A DNA stretch of 61,333 nucleotides from Pseudanabaena sp. SR411 (GTDB taxonomy: Bacteria; Cyanobacteriota; Cyanobacteriia; Pseudanabaenales; Pseudanabaenaceae). Below the pieces are notes generated by a model. It was given only the letters and a program-made list of their open reading frames with translations, did not search any database and had not been told where the DNA came from. Shown here one piece after another: positions 43,586 through 52,269 of this stretch (the first letter of the stretch is position 1; each line of letters starts with the position of its first letter). The DNA lies in the NCBI RefSeq assembly GCF_002251945.1, contig NZ_NDHW01000056.1:9846-71178 (forward strand), in the 5' to 3' direction. A program made the position numbers and the translations under genes.

Positions 43586-43627
43586 AATAAAAAATCTCAA
43601 GGATGCCATATATATGACATCCTTGAG
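43586..43627 (-). terminator. Intrinsic terminator separating assembly line 1 from line 2
   Basis: On the minus strand, CTCAAGGATGTCAT and ATGGCATCCTTGAG form a stem (43596-43627) with one G-T pair around a short AT loop, followed by ATTTTTTATTG. It begins 26 bases after the stop of the TE-containing gene at 43653. This is a textbook Rho-independent terminator inside what would otherwise look like one long operon. Confidence 0.8.
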
Positions 43628-43652
43628 TAGAAGAATATCTAAGTTACATTTA

Positions 43653-46600
43653 TCAACGAAACTCCTCAGAGGCTTTCCAAATAATCTGACCGATCTGCTC
43701 AGCATTTTGTTTCATCCCTACATCAGCGTGAGCGCAGTCAAGTTTATGCAATTCAACTTTTCCTGTTAGTAACTTTTCCCACCCATAATAGGGAAAAAGC
43801 CACGATAGATCCGTCCAAAGTACATCTTTGGTTCTCGATTTCAGTCCACTCTTTGTAGGTGCAGTTAGTACAACTATTCCAGAATAGCTTTTAGAAATAT
43901 GATTTCTGGATACTTGGTCGATAGAGTCCCATGCCTGAGGTAATATGCGATCGTATTCATTCAAAGGTTTATTAAGCTTTTTGGGAGATTGCTCAATCAG
44001 AGATTGACTGAAATCTCGCTCACTCTCAGATTTACTGATACTTTCCTTTGCATTGAAGGAAAATAACCTCTCAACAATGTACTTACCTTTGTCAATCAGG
44101 GATAGCGGTAAGAACTGCATGAGATGGAATTTAAGCATACAAATTTTAAGATCGAGTTGACGCAATTTATAATAGGTTTTAGATGGTCCTGGCTTATCAA
44201 TTATCGCTAGGAAAGCAACCTTTTTACCCTTCTTCTGTAATTGATGAGCTACTTCCATTGCGACAATACCTTCATAGCAATTCCCGCCAATCAAGTAAGG
44301 CTCATCTTGAGGAACTGACAGTAGCTCATCAACTATTACTGAGGCGATCGCTTCAATATAGTTTTCTGTGGAATGCAAAGGTGTCCAACTACCACCAGGC
44401 ATCGTATATACAGGCTGATGCAATCCTAAATTCTTACTAAAATCAGTGTAACCAATCCAAACAAACGGCTTCGATGATTTCATCTCAGTTGGTGTAACTT
44501 CTACGATTAAGCCTCGTTTACCGATGTGCTTGCCAATCCGACCACCACATAGAGATAGAAAAGCCCGATAGTCTTCAATACTAAGTCCCTTAGGAACGTC
44601 CTCAGGTAATATTGTTTCAGAAGGCTTTTCGCGCATCCACTTCGCAATTTCGGCGATCGTTCCCATCTCAAAGAATGATGAAAGCGGGAAATGGTAGTTA
44701 AAGACTCTTTCTATTTCTGTAACTAATCGGACTGATAGAAGTGAGTTACCTCCTAGCTCAAAAAAGTTGGCATTCACACTTATTTCGTTAATGCCTAAAA
44801 GCTTTTGCCATATAGTTGCTAGTTGTTGCTCTAGCTCGTCACGAGGCGAAATTACTTCTATATCTCCTAGCTTATCTATATCTAAATTAAGTAAGGCTCG
44901 ACGATCTACCTTGCCATTTGCTGTTAGAGGTAAGGCATCTAGAACTACAAAACTTGTAGGTATCATATAAGATGGTAGCTTGCGCTGGAGAAAGCCCCTT
45001 AAATCTTCAATATCAATCACCTGATCAGGTTTAGAACTGAGATAGGCAACTAAAATCTTGTATCCATTGGGTGCATCTTGGCATAGAACAATAGAATTAT
45101 TCACGGCAGGATACTGCTCCAATTGCGTTTCAACTTCGATAGGTTCAACTCGAAACCCACGAATTTTAATTTGAAAATCAGATCGACCAATAAATCCAAT
45201 ATTACCATCGGGTAAATAGCGAGCAGTATCACCTGTTTTATAGAGACGATCTTTGGGATTCTTAGAAAAAGGGTTGGGGATAAATCTTTTGGCAGTAATG
45301 TCTGGACGATTTAAGTAACCACGGCTAAGCCCAACTCCGCCAATGTACAGTTCTCCATTCACGCCAATAGGACAAGCTTGTAAATTATGATCTAAAACAT
45401 AGGTCTGAAGATTGGTGATCGCTCGACCGATAGGAATTTCACAGTCAGCGGGAAGATTATTCTCAGAACTACAGGGATCATAAATTGTAGCTGTGACAGT
45501 TGCTTCAGTAGGTCCGTAACCATTAAGCCATCTAGGATAATCCCCCACAAGTGATCGCCACTTTTGGTAGGTAGATTTGGAAACTTTCTCTCCTCCCACA
45601 ATTACAAGACGGAGGCTCTCAGGAAGTAAATGATCTAGAATAGACATGCTACTAACCATCTCATTCCAAAAAGCTGTTGGTATGTTGATTACTGTAATTG
45701 CTTGTTGGCTAAGACTATCAATAAACTTAGTAATAGAGTTATAAACTTCAGACTGAGCTAAAACGACAGTGGCTCCATTCAACAAGGTGGGGAAAATTTC
45801 TTCAATAGCAACATCAAAACTGATATTGGAAAACTGTAAAACTCGATCTTGAGCATTTAACTCATATACTTTGCCAACTGCTAGACAATGGTTAACCATA
45901 CTACGATGAGAGATAGTAACGCCCTTGGGTTCTCCTGTTGAGCCAGATGTGTAAATGACATATGCCAAGTTATCGGGTGTCATCGCAATCAAGGGATTGT
46001 CGTTACTATGCTGAGCGATCGCTTCCCATTCGGTATCTAGAGAAACTGCCCTAAACCCATAATCTAAGAAGGAACCTAGCAGATCAGACTGAGTTAAAAT
46101 CAAAGAAACCTGAGCATTATGTAATTTAGATGCTCGGCGCTCATGGGGATATTCTGGATTGAGAGGAATATAGGTTCCACCAGCTTTGAGTGTGCCAAGC
46201 ATGGCAATCAGCATATCTACTGATCGCTCTACACAGATGGCAACTAAGGTCTCTATACCAATGCCCTGAGATTGCAAATATTGAGCCATTTGATTGGCTC
46301 GGCTATTGAGTTCGCGATAAGTTAGTTTCTCATCTTTACCAATAACAGCGATCGCATCAGGAGATTTCTCTACTTGAGTTTCAAATAATTGATGAATGCA
46401 AAGTTCTGGAATTGGGGTTTGGGTTTTATTCCACTCATACAAGATCTTTTCTAGTTCTAGATTTGTTAAAAGTGGTAGATCAGAAATTTTCTGATCAGGA
46501 TTAGCGACAATCCCTTCCAGAAGTTTCTCAAGATGGACGAGCATTCGAGAAATTGTACTAGCTTCAAATAGGTCAGCATTGTAATCAAATACCATCCCTA

Positions 46601-48023
46601 GCCCTTCATCTTGCTCCCGCATGACTAAGATCAAGTCGTACTTAGTTTTGCCATGATAAATATAACCAAATAGGGAAGTGATCGTCAGGTCAGGAAGCTT
46701 TACAGAAGCCATGCCACGACCATTCGACCAAGGTGGGTTGAGCGCAAATTTAACCTGAAACAAAGGAGATCGGCTGTGGCTTAGTCCTGGAGGTAGTTCT
46801 TCTACAAGTTTCTCAAAGGGTAGATCCTGATGTGCATTCGCTTCCAGTGATGCTTCACGGACTCGGTTAAAGAGTTCTCTAAAAGTCGGATTGCCATCAA
46901 AATTAATACGTTGAATTAAAGTATTAGAGAAAAATCCAACTACGCCTTCAGTTTCAACTTCACCTCGACCTGCGCTGGCAAAGCTAATCAAAATATCATT
47001 TTGTTGTGAATACCGATGTAGCAGTGTCTCAAAGGCGGCGATCAGAGTCATGAATAGCGTCCCTCCCAACTTTTGACTTAAGTTGTTGAGGCTTTCATTG
47101 AGAGACTTAGGCAACATGCGCGCACGGCGATCGCCTTGATAGGTTTGCACTATCGGTGGACGAGGATGATCGGTAGGTAACTTAATTGTAGATAGAGAAC
47201 CTTCTAGTTTTTGCTTCCAGTAGTTAATCTGGGATTCGAGAACTTCTCCTTGCAGCCATTGGCGTTGCCAATGGGCAAAATCAACATATTGAATTGATAG
47301 CTCCTTTAAAGGTGAAGGCTTGCCCTCAATAAAAGCAGCATAGATTACCGTGAGATCTTGATAAAAAACATCGGAGGAAGCACCATCACAAATAATGCAG
47401 TGCATATTCCAAACTAGCAGATATTCATCATCACTCAACTGTAGGAGGAGCACCCGCAATATAGGTCCCTGTGCTAGATTGAAGGGACGACGAGCCTCTT
47501 CAGTGGCTAGTCGTAGTGCCTCTGTATCACGCTCTTCCAGTGGGAGATGTCGCAGATCAACTACGGGCAGAGTAAGATAGACATTAGGTTCAATCACTTG
47601 CGTTGGTTGATCACCTACTGGCGGAAAGCGAGTTCTTAATACTTCATGGCGAAGAGCTACAGCTTGGAGACTTTTCTCTAACATTGGAATATTGAGAATT
47701 CCATTGAACCTAACCACGACAGGGACGTTGTTAGAAGAGCTATCAGGTTCAAATTGGTGTAAATACCAAAGACGTTGCTGACCAAAGGACAAGGGCAAAT
47801 TGCCATTGCGATCGATCTTGACAATGGGAGGAAGTTGAGAGCTATTGGTTCCTGTGGCTTGACGCAGGAACTGAACAATTTCCGCCTTGCGATTTTTAAT
47901 CTCAGCTAAAAGTTCGGGCGTGACAGCATCTTTAGCCGCTCGATAGCGTAAGCGATCGCCGTCCAACCAAAGATGAACATCTTTTTGACTCAAATCAAAC
48001 AACAAAGTGTCAAGTGTCTTCAT
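43653..48023 (-). CDS. NRPS, line 1 terminal module: TubC docking-C(HCxxxDG)-A-PCP-TE
   Basis: 1456 residues with the same layout as the 33897 gene. Residues 1-58 are a TubC docking domain (TLLFDLSQKDVHLWLDGDRL). In the C domain the core motif near 209 reads HCIICDG, so the catalytic second His is Cys; the codons CAC TGC are clear at about 47393-47402. The A domain (A3 near 694) has code DVENIGGVTK, similar to A2 of the 38186 gene and unassigned. The PCP is LGGNSLLS near 1091. The TE has GGNCYEG near 1249 (Cys nucleophile), Asp in LAIIDKPG and His in DCAHADVG. Its ATG overlaps the upstream stop (ATGA), and it is followed by a terminator. It should be the release module of line 1. Confidence 0.93.
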   Translation of the reverse strand: MKTLDTLLFDLSQKDVHLWLDGDRLRYRAAKDAVTPELLAEIKNRKAEIVQFLRQATGTNSSQLPPIVKIDRNGNLPLSFGQQRLWYLHQFEPDSSSNNVPVVVRFNGILNIPMLEKSLQAVALRHEVLRTRFPPVGDQPTQVIEPNVYLTLPVVDLRHLPLEERDTEALRLATEEARRPFNLAQGPILRVLLLQLSDDEYLLVWNMHCIICDGASSDVFYQDLTVIYAAFIEGKPSPLKELSIQYVDFAHWQRQWLQGEVLESQINYWKQKLEGSLSTIKLPTDHPRPPIVQTYQGDRRARMLPKSLNESLNNLSQKLGGTLFMTLIAAFETLLHRYSQQNDILISFASAGRGEVETEGVVGFFSNTLIQRINFDGNPTFRELFNRVREASLEANAHQDLPFEKLVEELPPGLSHSRSPLFQVKFALNPPWSNGRGMASVKLPDLTITSLFGYIYHGKTKYDLILVMREQDEGLGMVFDYNADLFEASTISRMLVHLEKLLEGIVANPDQKISDLPLLTNLELEKILYEWNKTQTPIPELCIHQLFETQVEKSPDAIAVIGKDEKLTYRELNSRANQMAQYLQSQGIGIETLVAICVERSVDMLIAMLGTLKAGGTYIPLNPEYPHERRASKLHNAQVSLILTQSDLLGSFLDYGFRAVSLDTEWEAIAQHSNDNPLIAMTPDNLAYVIYTSGSTGEPKGVTISHRSMVNHCLAVGKVYELNAQDRVLQFSNISFDVAIEEIFPTLLNGATVVLAQSEVYNSITKFIDSLSQQAITVINIPTAFWNEMVSSMSILDHLLPESLRLVIVGGEKVSKSTYQKWRSLVGDYPRWLNGYGPTEATVTATIYDPCSSENNLPADCEIPIGRAITNLQTYVLDHNLQACPIGVNGELYIGGVGLSRGYLNRPDITAKRFIPNPFSKNPKDRLYKTGDTARYLPDGNIGFIGRSDFQIKIRGFRVEPIEVETQLEQYPAVNNSIVLCQDAPNGYKILVAYLSSKPDQVIDIEDLRGFLQRKLPSYMIPTSFVVLDALPLTANGKVDRRALLNLDIDKLGDIEVISPRDELEQQLATIWQKLLGINEISVNANFFELGGNSLLSVRLVTEIERVFNYHFPLSSFFEMGTIAEIAKWMREKPSETILPEDVPKGLSIEDYRAFLSLCGGRIGKHIGKRGLIVEVTPTEMKSSKPFVWIGYTDFSKNLGLHQPVYTMPGGSWTPLHSTENYIEAIASVIVDELLSVPQDEPYLIGGNCYEGIVAMEVAHQLQKKGKKVAFLAIIDKPGPSKTYYKLRQLDLKICMLKFHLMQFLPLSLIDKGKYIVERLFSFNAKESISKSESERDFSQSLIEQSPKKLNKPLNEYDRILPQAWDSIDQVSRNHISKSYSGIVVLTAPTKSGLKSRTKDVLWTDLSWLFPYYGWEKLLTGKVELHKLDCAHADVGMKQNAEQIGQIIWKASEEFR

Positions 48024-51000
48024 AGCTCGCCCTCTTCATAAAGATCCGATAGATTGCTTTGAGCTGCTTCCGCACTCTGTTTCGCCCAAATTAATGTTGT
48101 AACCCGCTCTCCCAAATCGCCAATGGTAGGAACTTCAAAGAAAGTACGCAAAGACAGCTCAACGGCAAAGCTTTTCCGCAGCCTTGCAATGATTTGAGTT
48201 GCTAATAGGGAATGTCCACCTAGCTCAAAGAAATTGTCGTGGATACCAACTTTCTCTAAGTTCAGTACTTGCGCCCAGACATCAGCAATCTGTTGTTCCG
48301 TAGGATTTCGGGGAGGAACATAATTTTGCTGAAGATTAAGGTTTGTACCATCAGGTGCTGGCAGTTCCTTCCGAGCAATCTTGCCATTAGGGGACAATGG
48401 CAAGGAATCCATAGCCACAAAAGCATTAGGAACCATGTAGTCAGGTAGCTTTTGTTTGAAAAAGTTACGCAACTCAGTTACCGAAACCTCTTGCTCTGGT
48501 ATTGGCACAAAATAAGCTACTATCCGCTTATCCGCAGGTTTATCTTCTCGCAGAATGACAACTGACTTTTGAATAGTTGGATATTGACTGAGGACTGCTT
48601 CCACTTCACCAAGTTCAATCCGAAATCCGCGAATTTTTACTTGATTATCAATCCGGCCCAGAAATTCGATATTACCATCGGGGAAATACCGAGCTAAGTC
48701 ACCAGTTTTGTAGAGCTTTGCCCCTGATTGATCACTAAATGGATTGGGCACAAATCTCTCAGTTGTTAACTCAGGTCGATTAAAGTAACCCGATGCTAAA
48801 CCATCTCCACCAATATATATTTCGCCGATCGCGCCAATGGGCATTGGTTGCAATTGGGAATTTAATATATAAACCTGTGTGTTGTTAATGGGACGACCAA
48901 TTGGCACAGAATTACCTAAGTTTTTTGCATCCTCAATGGTATAGCAGCAGGTAAAAGTGGTGCTTTCGGTGGGTCCATAACCGTTAATCAACTGACAGTT
49001 AGGTAAAGCTTCTCGAAAACGCTGGACATGATTTACAGAAAGCACATCTCCGCCAGCTAATAATTGCTTTAACGGACGTAACGATTCAAGTTGCTCATCC
49101 ACCATCAAATGGAATAAACCAGCGGTAAGCCAGATAATTGTGACTTGATAGCGTTCGATCACCTGACCTAATTCGGCAAGTGAAGGTTTGTCAGATGGGA
49201 ATAGAACTAACCGCGCACCATTCAGTAGCGCACCCCAAACTTCAAAGGTGGAGGCATCAAAGGCAAGAGGAGCTAATTGGAGAAAGATTTGGTCAGGACT
49301 AAAATCAGCATAATTAGCATTCTTGACCAGTCTGACTACTCCTCGATGGACAACACTTACGCCCTTGGGAATACCAGTTGATCCAGAGGTGTAGATCACA
49401 TAGGCAAGATTGTCTGGAGTAACATTACAAGTGGGATTTTCTTGACTTTGTAGCGCGATCGCTTGCCAATCTGTATCTAGGCAAACAACTTGGGCATTAC
49501 TAGGCGGAAGCTGCTCCACCAATTTTTGCTGTGTAAGCAGAACAGACACCTGAGTATCTGCCACCATAAATGCTAATCGTTCTGGAGGATAGGAGGGATC
49601 GAGTGGTACATATGCACCCCCAGCCTTCAAAATACCAAGAATGCCAATAATCGTTTCTAGCGATCGCTCAATATAAATGCCAACTAAACTATCAGCGCCA
49701 ATACCCAAACCTCTTAAGTAATGAGCCAAGTGGTTCGCCCGACCATTTAACTCTTGATAGCTGAGCTGTTCATTCTCAAAAATCAAAGCGATCGCATCTG
49801 GGGTCGCAAGTACTTGTGCCTCAAATACCTCTTGAATTGAAGAATTGCGAGGATAATCTATGGGAGCTTGATTCCATGATGTTAGTAGCTGTAGCTCAGT
49901 TTCTGGTAGGAGCGGTAAGCGGTCAATGGTTGTATCAGGAGCAGCCACAATCCCAATCAATAGCGTCTCAAATTCCGCCAAGCGACGACGAATCGTTGCT
50001 GCATCAAACAAGTTGATGTTGTATTGGCATTCTAAAGTAACCTTGCCCCGCAACTCTGTGGCATTAATGAATATTTCAAAGTTCTCATAACTACGAGGGT
50101 TAGTAGAGAACTCCACTTTGAGATCCTCAAACAATAGGCGATCGTTATCCAGCCCTTGATCAAGGTTGAATGTAATCGGGACAAGTGGAATACGGCTGGT
50201 ATCGCGAGGAATTGCTAATTTTTCTATCAAACTACCGAAGGTAAATAATTGGTGATCGTAAGCATCCAAAATGATTGGTCGGCGTATCTGTAAGTAGTCA
50301 CTGAATGCCTGTGTTCCATCCACCCAACTCTTTAAAGGCAACAAATTGACACAATGACTGACTAGCTGATAATTGCCTGTCGCAGCCTGTCCAGCCGCAG
50401 GAATCCCCACCATAATTTCATTGCTTCCAGTTAACCGATGCAGAAACACCTCAAAACTGGTCAACAAAGTAGTTGTAAAACTGCATCCTAGCTTGTTTCC
50501 CAATTGCTTTAAATTGCTAACTAGAGCAGGATCTAAATCCCAATCTTCGCGAGCAGCATTAAAGGTGCGAACTGGTGGACGAGGGCGATCAGTCGGAAAG
50601 TCTAAAACAGGAATAGAATCAGAAAACTGATTTAACCAATATGCTTCAGTCTCAATTTCTTCTTCGCTACCCTTGGCTTCTTGTTGGGCGATCGCATATT
50701 CACTAAAGCATTCTGGCTCATCTAGTTCAGGTGTTTCTCCATTTTTTATAGCCGTATACAATTTACCAAGGTCGGTCATCAATACAGCCCAAGACCAACC
50801 ATCACAAATAATATGATGAGCCGTCAGCAACAATAGATGTTCTTCAGCTTGAGTCTTAATCAGTTGTAATCGAATTAATGGTCCATGCTCAAGGTCAAAT
50901 GGTTCCTCTACAGCCTGCTTTAATATTTTTGCTAATGTATGCTCTCGTTCAGTCACATCTGATCCAGACAGATCAATTTCGGGAATTTCTAGATTGAGTG

Positions 51001-51292
51001 ACGCAACAATACAAAGGTTAACTCCATCTGGGCTAAAGGTTGTTCTTAAGGCTTCATGACGCAGAACAAGTTCCTGTAAAGCTGATCGTAAAGCGTCAAC
51101 ATTTAGAGTCCCTCTTAACCATAGTTTTTGGGATTCATTATAGGCACAGTTAGCATCACTGCCCATTTGTACGGAAGCCCAAATTTCTTTCTGAGACTCA
51201 GTTGCAGGTGCTGTTAATAGTAGTTCTCCATCGGCAAAAGGATTAAAGTCAACAGCAGTGATTGTGAATTGAGGTTCAGGTGGGGGTGTCAT
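48020..51292 (-). CDS. NRPS, line 1 elongation module: C-A(Val)-PCP
   Basis: 1090 residues. The C domain (about 30-450) has the intact HHIICDGWSW near 161; its start (TAPATESQKEIWASVQMG) resembles C domains that follow an aminotransferase-bearing PKS module, as in McyE. The A domain (A3 YTSGSTGIPKG near 635) has code DAFWLGGTFK, close to the classic valine code DAFWIGGTFK, so Val is likely. The PCP Ser is in LGGHSLLA near 1025. The protein ends SDLYEEGEL, an acidic tail fitting the TubC domain of the next gene, whose ATG overlaps this stop by 4 bp. It would accept the diamino acid made by the 52270 protein. Confidence 0.93.
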   Translation of the reverse strand: MTPPPEPQFTITAVDFNPFADGELLLTAPATESQKEIWASVQMGSDANCAYNESQKLWLRGTLNVDALRSALQELVLRHEALRTTFSPDGVNLCIVASLNLEIPEIDLSGSDVTEREHTLAKILKQAVEEPFDLEHGPLIRLQLIKTQAEEHLLLLTAHHIICDGWSWAVLMTDLGKLYTAIKNGETPELDEPECFSEYAIAQQEAKGSEEEIETEAYWLNQFSDSIPVLDFPTDRPRPPVRTFNAAREDWDLDPALVSNLKQLGNKLGCSFTTTLLTSFEVFLHRLTGSNEIMVGIPAAGQAATGNYQLVSHCVNLLPLKSWVDGTQAFSDYLQIRRPIILDAYDHQLFTFGSLIEKLAIPRDTSRIPLVPITFNLDQGLDNDRLLFEDLKVEFSTNPRSYENFEIFINATELRGKVTLECQYNINLFDAATIRRRLAEFETLLIGIVAAPDTTIDRLPLLPETELQLLTSWNQAPIDYPRNSSIQEVFEAQVLATPDAIALIFENEQLSYQELNGRANHLAHYLRGLGIGADSLVGIYIERSLETIIGILGILKAGGAYVPLDPSYPPERLAFMVADTQVSVLLTQQKLVEQLPPSNAQVVCLDTDWQAIALQSQENPTCNVTPDNLAYVIYTSGSTGIPKGVSVVHRGVVRLVKNANYADFSPDQIFLQLAPLAFDASTFEVWGALLNGARLVLFPSDKPSLAELGQVIERYQVTIIWLTAGLFHLMVDEQLESLRPLKQLLAGGDVLSVNHVQRFREALPNCQLINGYGPTESTTFTCCYTIEDAKNLGNSVPIGRPINNTQVYILNSQLQPMPIGAIGEIYIGGDGLASGYFNRPELTTERFVPNPFSDQSGAKLYKTGDLARYFPDGNIEFLGRIDNQVKIRGFRIELGEVEAVLSQYPTIQKSVVILREDKPADKRIVAYFVPIPEQEVSVTELRNFFKQKLPDYMVPNAFVAMDSLPLSPNGKIARKELPAPDGTNLNLQQNYVPPRNPTEQQIADVWAQVLNLEKVGIHDNFFELGGHSLLATQIIARLRKSFAVELSLRTFFEVPTIGDLGERVTTLIWAKQSAEAAQSNLSDLYEEGEL

Positions 51293-51395
51293 TATTGGTA
51301 AATCCTAATAAATAATATAGATAATCTGTAAAAAATATAACTGAATCATATAACCGAATCGTCACATTCCAGAATATATCAAGATCTATTACAGG

Positions 51396-52193
51396 CTAAT
51401 TTGATGCAGTCTTTCTTGCCTTTACAATAAACGCCATATATGGCCATTTAAATCGTCCTCTGATAATATTGTCTAAAACTTTGCTTAGTTTTATTTTCAG
51501 TTGGTGAGGAATTCTCCATTCCAAAAAGTAGGGATAGATGTTTAGCCCAAAACGAGCCGTGTCAATGTTTTTTAATAGCTTTGAGTTCAACAAAGCCCTA
51601 ATAGATTTTTCATCAAATGGTCTGCTCAGATCATCATAGCTTTCAGCTTGAATATCACGACCCTTAATCTTCTTTACAAGCTTTGCCCTTAATCTTCTAT
51701 GCCAGGCAAAAAAGCTGTTTTTGTTCATCAATGACATAATGACTTGACCATTTGGCTTGAGAACTCTGATCATCTCTGAAAGGGAATCTTCGATCTCATC
51801 TCTAGGAACATATTCTAAAGCTCCCATACAAAGCACTACATCAAAAAAAGCATCAGGAAATTCAAGTTTTTGAAGCTTGCCAACAGAAAAGTGTGTAGAA
51901 TTTACATGCCCAAAATTATTGATACATTCTTCGATCATCTTTTCGGAAATATCAATTCCATAAAATTCAAATCCTTTTTCTATGGAATATTTAGCCATCA
52001 TTCCAGGACCACAACCAACATCTAAGATTGTTGCTTGATCATATTTATTCAATGATTCAAGAACTATTTCCAAGCGTCGATTAAAAAAATAGGAAAAGAA
52101 AGACCCATCATTATAAGCATTAGCATATCCCTCTGCGACTGAATCAAAGTGAGTGGAAACCTTCTGATCTAGATCTGTATTTAAGTTGTTCAT
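51396..52193 (-). CDS. SAM-dependent methyltransferase of the NRPS/PKS cluster
   Basis: Class I methyltransferase, about 265 residues. Motif I is TILDVGCGPGMMAKYS (near residue 57), the acidic SAM-ribose residue follows in FYGIDISEKM, and motif IV-like FFDVVLCMGALEYVP is next. It is a stand-alone enzyme between the PKS-aminotransferase gene and the Val module, all on one strand, so it probably tailors the line 1 product. N-methylation of an amino group is the simplest guess, and O- or C-methylation is possible. I chose the ATG at 52193; the longer reading starts at a TTG (52229) inside a strong hairpin. Related to the Methyltransf_11/25 families. Confidence 0.88.
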   Translation of the reverse strand: MNNLNTDLDQKVSTHFDSVAEGYANAYNDGSFFSYFFNRRLEIVLESLNKYDQATILDVGCGPGMMAKYSIEKGFEFYGIDISEKMIEECINNFGHVNSTHFSVGKLQKLEFPDAFFDVVLCMGALEYVPRDEIEDSLSEMIRVLKPNGQVIMSLMNKNSFFAWHRRLRAKLVKKIKGRDIQAESYDDLSRPFDEKSIRALLNSKLLKNIDTARFGLNIYPYFLEWRIPHQLKIKLSKVLDNIIRGRFKWPYMAFIVKARKTASN

Positions 52194-52221
52194 CAAATTT
52201 GTCTTTAAGATTTCAGAGATT

Positions 52222-52252
52222 GTTTTCAAGCTGTCGTAGACAGCTTGAAAAC
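52222..52252 (-). repeat. 14-bp perfect hairpin between the PKS gene and the methyltransferase gene
   Basis: GTTTTCAAGCTGTC and GACAGCTTGAAAAC flank a 3-base loop in the gap after the 52270 gene. There is no T run on the minus strand, so it is more likely an mRNA processing, stability or attenuation element than a full terminator. It would alter relative expression of the 7.7-kb synthase gene and the genes after it. Confidence 0.6.
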
Positions 52253-52269
52253 TGAGTCAAGTGGAATAT

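Noticed and set aside
33897-51292. Epimerisation domains or D-residue-accepting C domains
   Set aside because: No E-domain signature is visible after any PCP, and I cannot separate LCL from DCL subtypes by eye with confidence.
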